A program made the translations under genes and the position numbers. Under the pieces are notes generated by a model that was not told the DNA's origin, did no database searches, and saw nothing but the letters and a program-made list of their open reading frames with translations. Positions 16,305-24,603 of a stretch of DNA of 64,000 nucleotides are shown piece after piece (position 1 is the first letter of the stretch; every line of letters begins with the position of its first letter). Source of the DNA: Streptomyces venezuelae (GTDB taxonomy: Bacteria > Actinomycetota > Actinomycetes > Streptomycetales > Streptomycetaceae). The stretch is from the NCBI RefSeq assembly GCF_008642315.1, contig NZ_CP029192.1, forward strand, positions 7,750,001 through 7,814,000, in the 5' to 3' direction.

Positions 16305-16859
16305 CTAGAGCGTCAGCAGCATCGCCACCATGCCGATCCCCATCGACAGCCGGCACGCCAGCGCCACCTCGGAGCGGTCCGCCCACGCCAGTACCGCCGT
16401 GCCGCCCGCCGGCGCGGAGACCGCCCGGGGGGCGAGGCGCGCGCCGGACCACAGGACGTACCCGGCGAAGTACAGCAGGAGCGCGCCGGTGAGCAAGGGG
16501 ACGCCGGCGCCCCCGTGGCCCGCGTGCGCGCCGGGCGCCGTGGCCATCGCCACCGACATGTAGACCATCGCGAACGCGCCGACGAGGTGATGGAGGTGGT
16601 GGGGGTCGGTGCGGGCCGCCCACACGGTGTGCAGCGCGGCCGCCCCGAACACCGCGGCGTAGACCAGCCATGCCCAGCGCGGCGGCGCGAGCACGGCCGC
16701 GGGCACGGCCATCACCGCCATGCCGAACCCCATGAGCGCCTCGCCGCCGGCCGTGCGGCGCTGTTCCTCGATCCTGCTGCGCATGCGCAGCAGGCAGTAG
16801 GCCCCGGTACCCGCGCAGAGCGCGACGAGCAGCCAGGCGGCCTGTACCGGTCCGTGCAC
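16305..16859 (-). CDS. DUF5134-like polytopic membrane protein
   Basis: A 184-residue protein with about six TM helices: AAWLLVALCAGTGAYCLL, ALMGFGMAVMAVPAAVL, WLVYAAVFGAAALHTV, GAFAMVYMSVAMATA, LLTGALLLYFAGYVLW and a final segment. His residues cluster between helices 3 and 4 (DPHHLHHLVG) and after helix 4 (GAHAGHGG), a feature of the DUF5134 family often found with metal-related genes. The GTG at 16859 has GGGAGGG upstream. It is convergent with the HAD gene and divergent from the FUSC operon. The function is unknown; metal handling is a guess from the His pattern. Confidence 0.7.
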   Translation of the reverse strand: MHGPVQAAWLLVALCAGTGAYCLLRMRSRIEEQRRTAGGEALMGFGMAVMAVPAAVLAPPRWAWLVYAAVFGAAALHTVWAARTDPHHLHHLVGAFAMVYMSVAMATAPGAHAGHGGAGVPLLTGALLLYFAGYVLWSGARLAPRAVSAPAGGTAVLAWADRSEVALACRLSMGIGMVAMLLTL

Positions 16860-16994
16860 GGCACCCTCCCCTGTCGACGGCGTCAACTGTCGAACGGTGT
16901 CGTCGGGTCGATGCCCACGCGCATGCCGTCGTACGCGAGCGCATGGGGGTGCACGGGGCGCACGGGGGAGCGAGCGCACCGCGACCCAGATCTT

Positions 16995-17015
16995 TTGCGA
17001 GTAAAACACTTGCTA
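16995..17015. promoter_or_regulatory. Imperfect dyad over the FUSC promoter (putative MarR operator)
   Basis: TTGCGAGT (16995-17002) and ACTTGCTA (17008-17015) match as an inverted repeat in six of eight positions around AAAAC. The dyad overlaps a TAACCT -10-like element (17014-17019), 7 bp before the ATG at 17027, which suggests a leaderless transcript. The MarR gene is the second gene of this operon, so autoregulation is likely. Confidence 0.5.
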
Positions 17016-17026
17016 ACCTTTTGGGT

Positions 17027-18817
17027 ATGAGCAGTACTCCGCCGTCCCCGCACCCCGCACCCGGATCCGTGCCCGAAGCCGGATCCGCGGTCGCGCCCGA
17101 ATCCGAATCCGAAGGCGCGCCCCGCTCCGTCCGCGCCCGCAGGCTCCCGCTCGCGGGTGTGCTGCGTCCGGGCAAGCCGTCCGACATCTGGTTCAAGCCC
17201 GCGACCAGCGTCGTCGTGGCCACCGCCCCACCGAACCTGACGCTGCTCGCCCTCGGCAGGCTCGACCTCGTGATGTACACGATGGCCGGATCGTTCTGCG
17301 CCCTGTACACCCACAACCTTCCCTACGCGGCGCGCGCCCGGGTGCTGGCCGGAGTCGTCGCGGGCATGGTCGCGAGCATCGCCGTCGCCCTGGTCACCGC
17401 CTCGCTCACGAGCTCCGCCGCGGTCCTCGTCGCGGTCGGCGCGCTGCTCGCCGCGGCGCAGAAGACGCTCTGCGACGCCACCCGCGTCGGACCGCCCGGA
17501 CACCTGATCTTCACGTTCATCAGCTCGGCCACCCTCTTCGCGCCGCAGACCCTCGGCCAGGTCCCCGGCCACCTCGCCCTCACCCTCGCGGGCGGCGCCG
17601 TGGCCTGGCTCGTCGGCATGGCCCCCGCCCTGGTGCGCCCGCACGGACCCGAGCGTCGCGCCACCGCACGCGCCCTGCACGCCACCGCCGCCTACGCCGA
17701 CGCCGCGCGCGCCGACGCGGACGGCCCCGGCACCGAGCGGGTCCGCGCCGCCGCGGCCGGTGCCGTGCACGCCGCCTGGCAGTCACTGCTGGCCACCGGC
17801 CCCCGGACCGTGCAGGCCCGCCGCGCTCTGGCCCGCCTCGTCGTCCGCGCCGAGGAGGCCCTCGCCGTGCCCGGGTCCGCCGACCCCGACGCGCTCCGCT
17901 CCTGGGCGGCCGGGCTGCGCGGCACCGGCGCCGTCCCGCGCCCCCGAGGCCCGCACCCCGGCGAGGAGGAGGAGCTCCTCGGCGTCGACGCCGAGCTCGC
18001 CGGGCCGAAGGTGCCGCTGTGGCGGCGGCTCGCCCCCGGCTCCCCGCTGCTGCCCGTGGCGCTGCGCACCGCCGTCGGCTGCGCCCTCGCCGGTTACGCC
18101 TCGCTCGCGCTCGGCATCGGTCGCCCGTACTGGGCCCTGGTCACGGCCGCCTCCCTCTACCAGGCCAACGTCACCCTGACCTGGAACCGGGGCGTGCAGC
18201 GCGTGGTCGGCAACCTCATCGGGGTGCTCGCCTTCGCCGCCATCGCGCCGTTCGCACACCTCGGCCACGCCGAGCTCATCGTGTGCTGCCTGGTCCTCGC
18301 CTTCGGCGCGGAGGCCCTGATCACCCGCAACTACTGGCTCGGCAGCGTCTGCGTGACGCCGATGGCGCTGCTCGTCACCGAGTTCGCGCGGTTCCAGCAG
18401 CCCGGCGAACTGATCCTCGACCGCGTCGTCGACACCCTCGTGGGCGCCGTGCTCGGCGTCGCCGCCGCCGTCCTCGTCACCAACCGGCGCGCCGTCGACC
18501 ACATCGAGAAGGCCATCGAGGCCACCGACCGGGCGCGGGAGCACGCCGAGGCCGGCCTCGCGGGTGCGGGCGCGGTCGAACCCGCCCGCCGTCGCCTCAC
18601 CGCCGCCCTCGTCGAACTGCGCGCCGCCGCGGACGCGGCCGCAGGCGAATGGTGGCAGCGCGCCCTGCCCGAACAGCGGGTGCTCGCCGCCGAACGCGCC
18701 GGACACCGTACGCTCGCGGCGACGGTCCGCAGGCTGCACGGCCACAGCGGTGAGAACGGTCAGGGGACGCGGGCCCGCGCAGGGGCTGCCGACGCCTGGG
18801 AGGGCGCACGAGCATGA
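17027..18817 (+). CDS. FUSC-family (fusaric acid resistance-like) membrane protein, probable efflux component
   Basis: A 596-residue membrane protein. An N-terminal Ser/Pro-rich cytoplasmic tail precedes a first set of TM helices (about 60-200), a long soluble stretch, then a second set (about 345-490) holding the FUSC signature TWNRGVQRVVGNLIGVLAF. Charged helical segments follow. FUSC proteins export aromatic acids or act as inner-membrane efflux pumps. The ATG has no clear ribosome site but is 7 bp after a -10-like TAACCT. Its stop overlaps the start of the MarR gene (ATGA), showing translational coupling. The MarR protein presumably senses the transported compound. Confidence 0.87.
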   Translation: MSSTPPSPHPAPGSVPEAGSAVAPESESEGAPRSVRARRLPLAGVLRPGKPSDIWFKPATSVVVATAPPNLTLLALGRLDLVMYTMAGSFCALYTHNLPYAARARVLAGVVAGMVASIAVALVTASLTSSAAVLVAVGALLAAAQKTLCDATRVGPPGHLIFTFISSATLFAPQTLGQVPGHLALTLAGGAVAWLVGMAPALVRPHGPERRATARALHATAAYADAARADADGPGTERVRAAAAGAVHAAWQSLLATGPRTVQARRALARLVVRAEEALAVPGSADPDALRSWAAGLRGTGAVPRPRGPHPGEEEELLGVDAELAGPKVPLWRRLAPGSPLLPVALRTAVGCALAGYASLALGIGRPYWALVTAASLYQANVTLTWNRGVQRVVGNLIGVLAFAAIAPFAHLGHAELIVCCLVLAFGAEALITRNYWLGSVCVTPMALLVTEFARFQQPGELILDRVVDTLVGAVLGVAAAVLVTNRRAVDHIEKAIEATDRAREHAEAGLAGAGAVEPARRRLTAALVELRAAADAAAGEWWQRALPEQRVLAAERAGHRTLAATVRRLHGHSGENGQGTRARAGAADAWEGARA

Positions 18818-19350
18818 CGACGGAGAACGGTCCGGTGGCCGGCCACGGCGGGGACACCGTGGCCGCGGTGGTGCGGCAGTGGCAGACGGTGCGGCCGGAC
18901 ATCGACACCGGGCCCATGGAGGTGATCGGCCGCATCAACCGCTGCGCGGCCCTCCTCCAGCAGGCCGAGGACGCGCCGCTGCGCCGGGCGGGCCTGACCC
19001 GCGCCGAGTTCGACCTGCTCGGCGCGTTGCGCCGCACCGGACACGAGCTGACACCCGGCGAGCTGGCCCGCGAGACCTTCTCCTCCGGTGCCGCCGTCAC
19101 CAAACGGCTCAAGCAGTTGCAGGAGCGGGAACTGGTCGAGCGGCGCGCCGACGCGCGGGACCGGCGGGTCGCGCACGTCGGCCTCACGGACGCGGGACGC
19201 GATCTGGTCGACGCGATCCTGCCGGAGCAGCTCGCGTACGAAACGGTTGTCCTGTCCGTGCTCGACGGTGCGGGGCAGGGTCAACTCAGCGGGCTGCTCG
19301 GGGAGTTGCTCGCACAGCTGGAGGGGCGGCTCGGGGTGCGGCGGGGCTGA
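18814..19350 (+). CDS. MarR-family transcriptional regulator
   Basis: A 178-residue protein with the MarR winged helix: LTRAEFDLLGALRRTG, LTPGELARETFSSGAAVTKR and the wing RRADARDRRVAHVGLT. N- and C-terminal helices would form the dimer interface. It overlaps the FUSC gene by 4 bp, so the two are one operon. MarR proteins typically repress their operon and release it on binding phenolic or other aromatic ligands. The dyad at 16995-17015 is the likely operator. Confidence 0.92.
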   Translation: MTTENGPVAGHGGDTVAAVVRQWQTVRPDIDTGPMEVIGRINRCAALLQQAEDAPLRRAGLTRAEFDLLGALRRTGHELTPGELARETFSSGAAVTKRLKQLQERELVERRADARDRRVAHVGLTDAGRDLVDAILPEQLAYETVVLSVLDGAGQGQLSGLLGELLAQLEGRLGVRRG

Positions 19351-19475
19351 GGGGCCGGGCGGCCCGGGTGCGGCGATGGCTGCGGGGGCCGGGCCTCCTG
19401 GGCGTGGCGGGGGTTTTGACACGGCCTTGACAAATAGGGGCGCCGTTGCCAGCATGCAAAGCTCTCGCACTTCCG

Positions 19476-19509
19476 CGTAATTCTCTGTGCTGAACACGTA
19501 ATTCGCTGT
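19476..19509 (+). promoter_or_regulatory. Direct repeat in the promoter region of the dehydrogenase-GH99 gene
   Basis: CGTAATTCTCTGT (19476-19488) and CGTAATTCGCTGT (19497-19509) match in 12 of 13 positions and are 21 bp apart, two helical turns. They lie 60-93 bp before the ATG at 19569. A TTGACA -35-like hexamer occurs upstream near 19428. The spacing suits a dimeric activator or repressor, which is not identified. Confidence 0.5.
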
Positions 19510-19568
19510 TCGCGGCGCGGCCGGCGCGCGCCCTGCCTGACACACCCCGAGCGTCAGGAGGATGCCCC

Positions 19569-22500
19569 ATGTCCCCAAGCCCTCGTACCGGGCTCAAACT
19601 GCTCACCGCCCTCGCCCTCGTCCTGGGCGGCGTCACGGCCACGACCTCCGGCGCCGCGGCGCGGGCGGTCCCGGCCGCGGACTACCAACAGGTCCAACTG
19701 GCGGTCGGCGCCGCCGAAGTGGGGGAGGCGATGTCACTCACCGTGCTGCCCGACCGCTCGGTCCTGCACACCGCACGCGACGGCACGGTCAGACACACCG
19801 ACCCCGCGGGCAACACCACGTCGGCCGGGAAGCTGGACGTGTACACGCACGACGAGGAGGGGCTTCAAGGCATCGCGGCCGCCCCGGACTTCGCCTCGAC
19901 CCGGCACGTGTACGTCTACTACTCGCCCAAGCTCGACACCCCCGCCGGTGACGCCCCGGTCACCGGCGGCGCCGCCGACTTCGAGCGGTGGAAGGGACAC
20001 CTCAACCTGTCCCGCTTCACGCTCAAGGCGGACCGCACCCTCGACATGGCCAGCGAGAAGGTCGTGCTCGAAGTGCCCAACGACCGCGGCCAGTGCTGTC
20101 ACGTCGGCGGCGACATCGACTTCGACGCCGCCGGAAACCTGTACCTGACGACGGGCGACGACACCAACCCGTTCGACTCGTCCGGCTACGCGCCGCTCGA
20201 CGAACGCGGCGACCGCAACCCCCAGTTCGACGCCCAGCGCTCCTCCGGCAACACGAACGACCTGCGCGGCAAGGTCCTGCGCATCAAGCCGACGGCGGCC
20301 GGCGGTTACACCGTCCCCGCGGGCAACCTCTTCGCCCCCGGCACCGACCGCACCCGCCCCGAGATCTACGCGATGGGCTTCCGCAACCCGTTCCGGATGA
20401 GCGTCGACAAGAAGACCGGCGCCGTCCTCCTCGGCGACTACGGCCCCGACGCGGGCGGCGGCGACGCGAACCGGGGCCCCGGCGGCCAGGTCGAGTTCGA
20501 CCGCATCACCGCGCCGGGCAACTACGGCTGGCCGTACTGCACGGGCACGAACACCGCCACCGAGACCTACAACGAGTACACGTTCCCCAGCGGCCCCTCC
20601 GGCGCGAAGTACGACTGTGCGGGCGGCCCGGCGAACAACTCGCCCCGCAACTCCGGGCAGAGCAAGCTGCCGCCCGCGAAGCCCAGTTGGATCAAGTACG
20701 GCTGGGAGGGCGCACCGCCGGAGTTCGGCAGCGGCTCGGAGTCGCCGATGGGCGGCGAGGTCTACCGCTACGACCCGAACCTCGACTCGTCCGTGAAGTT
20801 CCCGCAGTCCCTGGACGGCCGCTTCTTCGCCACCGAGTACGGCCGCAAATGGATCAAGACGGTCGAGGTGAAGTCCGACGGGTCCCGCGGCGCGATCGAG
20901 GACTTCCCGTGGACCGGCACGCAGGTCATGGACAGCGACTTCGGGCCCGACGGCGCCCTGTACGTCCTGGACTACGGCACCGGCAGCAACAACCAGGCCC
21001 TCTACCGCATCGAGTACCTGGCCGGCAGCAACCGCAGCCCCGTCGCCAAGGCCGCCGCGGACAAGACCTCCGGGTCCGTGCCGCTCACCGTGAAGTTCTC
21101 GGCGGCGGGCAGCTCCGACCCCGAGGGCGGAGCGCTCGGCTACTCCTGGGACTTCGGCGACGGCGCCACCTCGACACAGGCCAACCCCTCGCACACGTAC
21201 ACGACGAAGGGAACGTACCGGCCGACCCTCACGGTGAAGGACCCCGAAGGCCTCACCGGCAGCGCAAGCCTCGTGGTCACCGCGGGCAACACCGCCCCCA
21301 CGGTCTCCCTGCGACAGCCCCCCGACGGACGGCTCTTCTCCTTCGGGGACACCGTGCCCTTCGAGGTCTCCGTCAGCGATCCGGAGGACGGTGCCGTCGA
21401 CTGCTCGAAGGTGAAGGTCACCTATCTGCTCGGCCACGACAGCCACGCGCACGCCGTCACCTCCAAGAACGGGTGCAGCGGCAGCATCGCCGTGCCGACC
21501 GACGGAGAACACGACAGCGCGGCCAATCTGTACGGGGTCTTCGACGCCGAGTACACCGACAAGGGCGGCCTGACCACGCACAGCAGAAACACTCTCCAGC
21601 CGCGCCACCGGCAGGCCGAGCACTTCGCCGCGCAGTCCGGCATCCAGATCGCCGGACACGGGAACGCGGAGGGCGCCAACACGGTGGGTTACACCGACGA
21701 CGGCGACTGGATCTCCTTCAAGCCCTACGCACTCGGCAACGCGACCTCGCTCACCGCGCGCGTCTCCTCCGGCGGCGCGGGAGGCACGCTCGAAGTCCGC
21801 GCGGGTTCGGCGACCGGCACGCTCCTCGGTTCGGTGAACGTGCCCGTGACGGGCGGCTGGGAGAACTTCCAGAACGTCACGGCGAACCTGACCGGCGCGC
21901 CGTCCGCGACGACGGAGCTCGTCCTCGTCTTCAAGGGGCCGACGGGCCGGGGGAACCTCTTCGACGTCGACGCGTTCACCGTCAATACGTCCGCGGCCTA
22001 CGACGAGGGCTCGCGCGACGTCCACCTCTTCTACTACCCGTGGTACGGAAGCCCGTCGGGCGGCGGCAGTTGGCGCCACTGGCCCCAGGGCGGCCACACC
22101 CCGCCCGACGACATCGGCGCCGACCTCTACCCGGCGCTCGGCCCCTACGACTCCGGGGACATGGCGGGCACCGTCGCCCAGCACATGAAATGGGTGAAGC
22201 GCTCCGGCGCCGGAGTCCTCGTCTACAGCTGGTGGGGCCGGGACGGCTACGAGGACCGGCTCGCCAAGGGCGTCCTCGACGCGGCCGCCGAGGAGGGCAT
22301 CGAGGTGGCCTGGCACCTGGAGCCGTACGCGGGCCGCACCGCCGCCTCCACCGTCGCCGACATCCGCTACCTCAACGCCGCCTACGGCAGCCACCCCGCC
22401 TTCCACCGCTCCGCCGAGCACGGCGGCAAACCCGCGTTCTACGTCTTCGAGAGCCTGCGCACCACCGACTGGGCCGCGCTCGACGAGGTGACGGACGACA

Positions 22501-22988
22501 ACATCGTCCTCGCCCAGACGACCGACACCAGCAAGATCGCGCACTTCTCGGGGATGTACACGTACGACGGGATCGCCGGGGCCACCGCGCCCGGCTGGAA
22601 GCACGCGGGCGACTACGCCCGTGCGCACGACCTGATCTGGGCCCCGTCCGTCGCCCCCGGCTACGTCGACGACCGGGCTGTCCCCGGCAACACCACGCCC
22701 ACCCTCGGCCGCGCGGACGGAGCCGCGTACGACAAGCAGTGGACCAACGCTCTGGACCCGGCCGTCGGCGGTTCGCCCGACTGGGTGTCGGTGACGTCCT
22801 TCAACGAATGGCACGAAGGCAGTTCGATCGAGCCCGCCGACAGTACGCCTCCGGCCGGTCACGGCTACCAGACCTTCGAAGGGGCCTACGGAAAGACGGG
22901 CGAGGCGGCCGAGACCGCCTACCTGGACCGCACGGCGTACTGGGCCGACCGCTTCGAGTCGGCGAAGCGGCGCGGGCGGACGTCCTAG
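19569..22988 (+). CDS. Secreted multidomain protein: glucose/sorbosone dehydrogenase propeller + PKD + CBM6 + GH99-like domain
   Basis: A 1139-residue secreted protein. Residues 1-33 are a signal peptide. About 40-485 is a GSDH-type six-bladed propeller (EEGLQGIAAAPDFAS, YAMGFRNPFRMSVD, GNYGWPYC), the fold of PQQ-dependent aldose dehydrogenases. About 488-572 is a PKD domain (SWDFGDGATSTQANPSHTY). A beta domain follows to about 675, then a CBM6-type sugar-binding module (RQAEHFAAQSGIQI, YTDDGDWISF). About 816-1139 resembles GH99/GH71 enzymes: HLFYYPWYGSP, GVLVYSWWG and VTSFNEWHEGSSIEPA. It may act on mannan-like glycans by cleavage and oxidation, which is inferred. The ATG follows AGGAGG. Confidence 0.85.
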   Translation: MSPSPRTGLKLLTALALVLGGVTATTSGAAARAVPAADYQQVQLAVGAAEVGEAMSLTVLPDRSVLHTARDGTVRHTDPAGNTTSAGKLDVYTHDEEGLQGIAAAPDFASTRHVYVYYSPKLDTPAGDAPVTGGAADFERWKGHLNLSRFTLKADRTLDMASEKVVLEVPNDRGQCCHVGGDIDFDAAGNLYLTTGDDTNPFDSSGYAPLDERGDRNPQFDAQRSSGNTNDLRGKVLRIKPTAAGGYTVPAGNLFAPGTDRTRPEIYAMGFRNPFRMSVDKKTGAVLLGDYGPDAGGGDANRGPGGQVEFDRITAPGNYGWPYCTGTNTATETYNEYTFPSGPSGAKYDCAGGPANNSPRNSGQSKLPPAKPSWIKYGWEGAPPEFGSGSESPMGGEVYRYDPNLDSSVKFPQSLDGRFFATEYGRKWIKTVEVKSDGSRGAIEDFPWTGTQVMDSDFGPDGALYVLDYGTGSNNQALYRIEYLAGSNRSPVAKAAADKTSGSVPLTVKFSAAGSSDPEGGALGYSWDFGDGATSTQANPSHTYTTKGTYRPTLTVKDPEGLTGSASLVVTAGNTAPTVSLRQPPDGRLFSFGDTVPFEVSVSDPEDGAVDCSKVKVTYLLGHDSHAHAVTSKNGCSGSIAVPTDGEHDSAANLYGVFDAEYTDKGGLTTHSRNTLQPRHRQAEHFAAQSGIQIAGHGNAEGANTVGYTDDGDWISFKPYALGNATSLTARVSSGGAGGTLEVRAGSATGTLLGSVNVPVTGGWENFQNVTANLTGAPSATTELVLVFKGPTGRGNLFDVDAFTVNTSAAYDEGSRDVHLFYYPWYGSPSGGGSWRHWPQGGHTPPDDIGADLYPALGPYDSGDMAGTVAQHMKWVKRSGAGVLVYSWWGRDGYEDRLAKGVLDAAAEEGIEVAWHLEPYAGRTAASTVADIRYLNAAYGSHPAFHRSAEHGGKPAFYVFESLRTTDWAALDEVTDDNIVLAQTTDTSKIAHFSGMYTYDGIAGATAPGWKHAGDYARAHDLIWAPSVAPGYVDDRAVPGNTTPTLGRADGAAYDKQWTNALDPAVGGSPDWVSVTSFNEWHEGSSIEPADSTPPAGHGYQTFEGAYGKTGEAAETAYLDRTAYWADRFESAKRRGRTS

Positions 22989-23013
22989 GCGGGGAGTTCC
23001 GGGAGGCGTCCCC

Positions 23014-24360
23014 TCAGGCCGCCTCCACCCGCTTCAGGATCTCCTCCTGCGACAGATAGGCGTCCGTCATCTCGAAGTCCTTGAGCGTGGCGGGCCGCTG
23101 CGCCTGGAAGCCGGTGCGTACGTAGTCATCGCCGGCGAGCGCGTTGAGACCCCAGTTCGCGGCCGTCCGGAAGCGCGCCGTGACCGTGCGCAGCGCGCCC
23201 AGGTGGTAGCCGCGCGCCACCACCTGGGCGGGCAGTCCCGTCAGCTGCACGCCGAGCGGCTTCGACACCGCCTGGATGCCGCCGAGGTCGACGACCAGAC
23301 CCATGTCCTTGTGCCGGTAGTCGGCGAGCGGGAAGCCGCGCAGGGCCGAGACGATGTTCTTCCCGGCCGCCCAGCCCTGCCGCATGGCGTGCTGCGCGGT
23401 CGGCGGGCAGATCGCGTCGCCGCCCTTGGCGAGGTCCGGGACGGCGGCCGCGTCGCCGAGGGCGAAGACTCCGTCGAGTCCGGGGACCGTCAGGTCGGGC
23501 CGCACGACGAGCCGGCCGCGGTTCGTCTCCGCGCCCAGCGTCGCGATGAGCGGGCTCGGGGCGACGCCCGCGGTCCAGATCAGCGTGCGGCACGGCAGGA
23601 CGCGGTCGTCGGTGAGCGTGACGGTGTCCTCGGTCGCCTTGGCCACGGACACCCCGAGCGAGACGTTCACGCCCCGCCGCTGCATGATCTCCATCGCCTT
23701 GTCGCCGAGCCGCGGGCCCAGCTCAGGCATCAGCTTCGGGGCGACGTCCACCACGTGCCACTTGATCTGCGACACGTCCAGGCCCGGATAGCGCTTCACC
23801 GCGGCACACGTCAGACGCTGGAGGTACGCAGCCGTCTCCACGCCCGCGTACCCGCCGCCGACCACCACGAACTGCAGCCGCTGTTCGCGCTCCGCACGGC
23901 TCGAGCTCGCCGCGGCCAGGTCCAGCTGGGAGATGACGTGGTCGCGGATCCACGCGGCCTCGGCGAGCGTCTTGACGCCCACCGCGTACCGGTCGACGCC
24001 GGGGATGTCGAACTGCCGCGTGACACTGCCGGGCGTCAGGACCAGGTAGTCGTAGCGCTCCACGACCTCCTCGCCGTTGATCTTCCGCACGACCACCGCC
24101 TTGGCCTTCGGGTCGACGCCGACGGCGCCGCCGGGCACGATCGCGGTGCGGCGCAGCATCCGGCGCAGCGGCACGGCCACCGACTGCGGAGTGAGCACTC
24201 CGGAGGCGACGTGCGGCAGCAGTGGCAGGTACAGCTGGTGGTCCGTCGGACTGATCAGCCGCAGCTCCGCCTCGTGGGGCGAGAGCTTCTTCTCCAGCTT
24301 GTGTGCGCACTCCATGCCGGCGAAACCACCGCCGACGATGAGGATCCGGGGAGCTGCCAT
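23014..24360 (-). CDS. ndh: Type II NADH dehydrogenase (NDH-2)
   Basis: A 448-residue flavoprotein. The FAD motif is ILIVGGGFAGMECAHKL at the N-terminus, and the NAD(H) motif is FVVVGGGYAGVETAAYL near residue 165. VFALGDAAAVPDLAKGG closes the FAD site, followed by CPPTAQHAMRQGWAAGKNI, a signature of NDH-2 proteins. It oxidises NADH and reduces menaquinone without pumping protons, bound peripherally by its C-terminal helix region. The length fits the family. The start follows AGGAGAG. It is divergent from a carboxylesterase gene across 243 bp that contain an 18-bp CRP/FNR-like dyad, suggesting global control. Confidence 0.92.
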   Translation of the reverse strand: MAAPRILIVGGGFAGMECAHKLEKKLSPHEAELRLISPTDHQLYLPLLPHVASGVLTPQSVAVPLRRMLRRTAIVPGGAVGVDPKAKAVVVRKINGEEVVERYDYLVLTPGSVTRQFDIPGVDRYAVGVKTLAEAAWIRDHVISQLDLAAASSSRAEREQRLQFVVVGGGYAGVETAAYLQRLTCAAVKRYPGLDVSQIKWHVVDVAPKLMPELGPRLGDKAMEIMQRRGVNVSLGVSVAKATEDTVTLTDDRVLPCRTLIWTAGVAPSPLIATLGAETNRGRLVVRPDLTVPGLDGVFALGDAAAVPDLAKGGDAICPPTAQHAMRQGWAAGKNIVSALRGFPLADYRHKDMGLVVDLGGIQAVSKPLGVQLTGLPAQVVARGYHLGALRTVTARFRTAANWGLNALAGDDYVRTGFQAQRPATLKDFEMTDAYLSQEEILKRVEAA

Positions 24361-24482
24361 GTGATGTCTCTCCTGAGCGGTTGGAGATCGACTTCAGGGC
24401 TTTCGGGCCTGCCAGGACTCTGAATGATCTTCTGCGGACCGTACCCGTGGCCTTGTACCCCTGCATCCTGGATGGATTGCTC

Positions 24483-24500
24483 GTGTGACGTGCTTCACAC
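24483..24500. promoter_or_regulatory. CRP/FNR-type dyad between ndh and carboxylesterase
   Basis: GTGTGA (24483-24488), CGTGCT, TCACAC (24495-24500): a perfect TGTGA-N6-TCACA dyad. The six-base spacer fits CRP/FNR-family sites; Rex sites have a longer spacer between the same half-sites. It is 123 bp upstream of the NDH-2 start and 104 bp upstream of the carboxylesterase start. Confidence 0.6.
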
Positions 24501-24603
24501 ATCTGTGTCCGGCCTGCGCACCTCGCGTAAATGGCTGGCACCGGGCCGTCGGAGGGCGGGATGCTCGGATCCTCCGTGAGGGGAACCCGGAGGGGGAGTG
24601 GCG

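Noticed and set aside
19734..22862. 1042-residue reverse open frame opposite the dehydrogenase-GH99 gene
   Set aside because: Composition is Gly/Arg/Val-rich with no family motifs; the forward frame has a signal peptide and clear domains.
24483..24500. Rex operator
   Set aside because: The half-sites fit, but the 6-bp spacer is shorter than in Rex sites; CRP/FNR type is closer.
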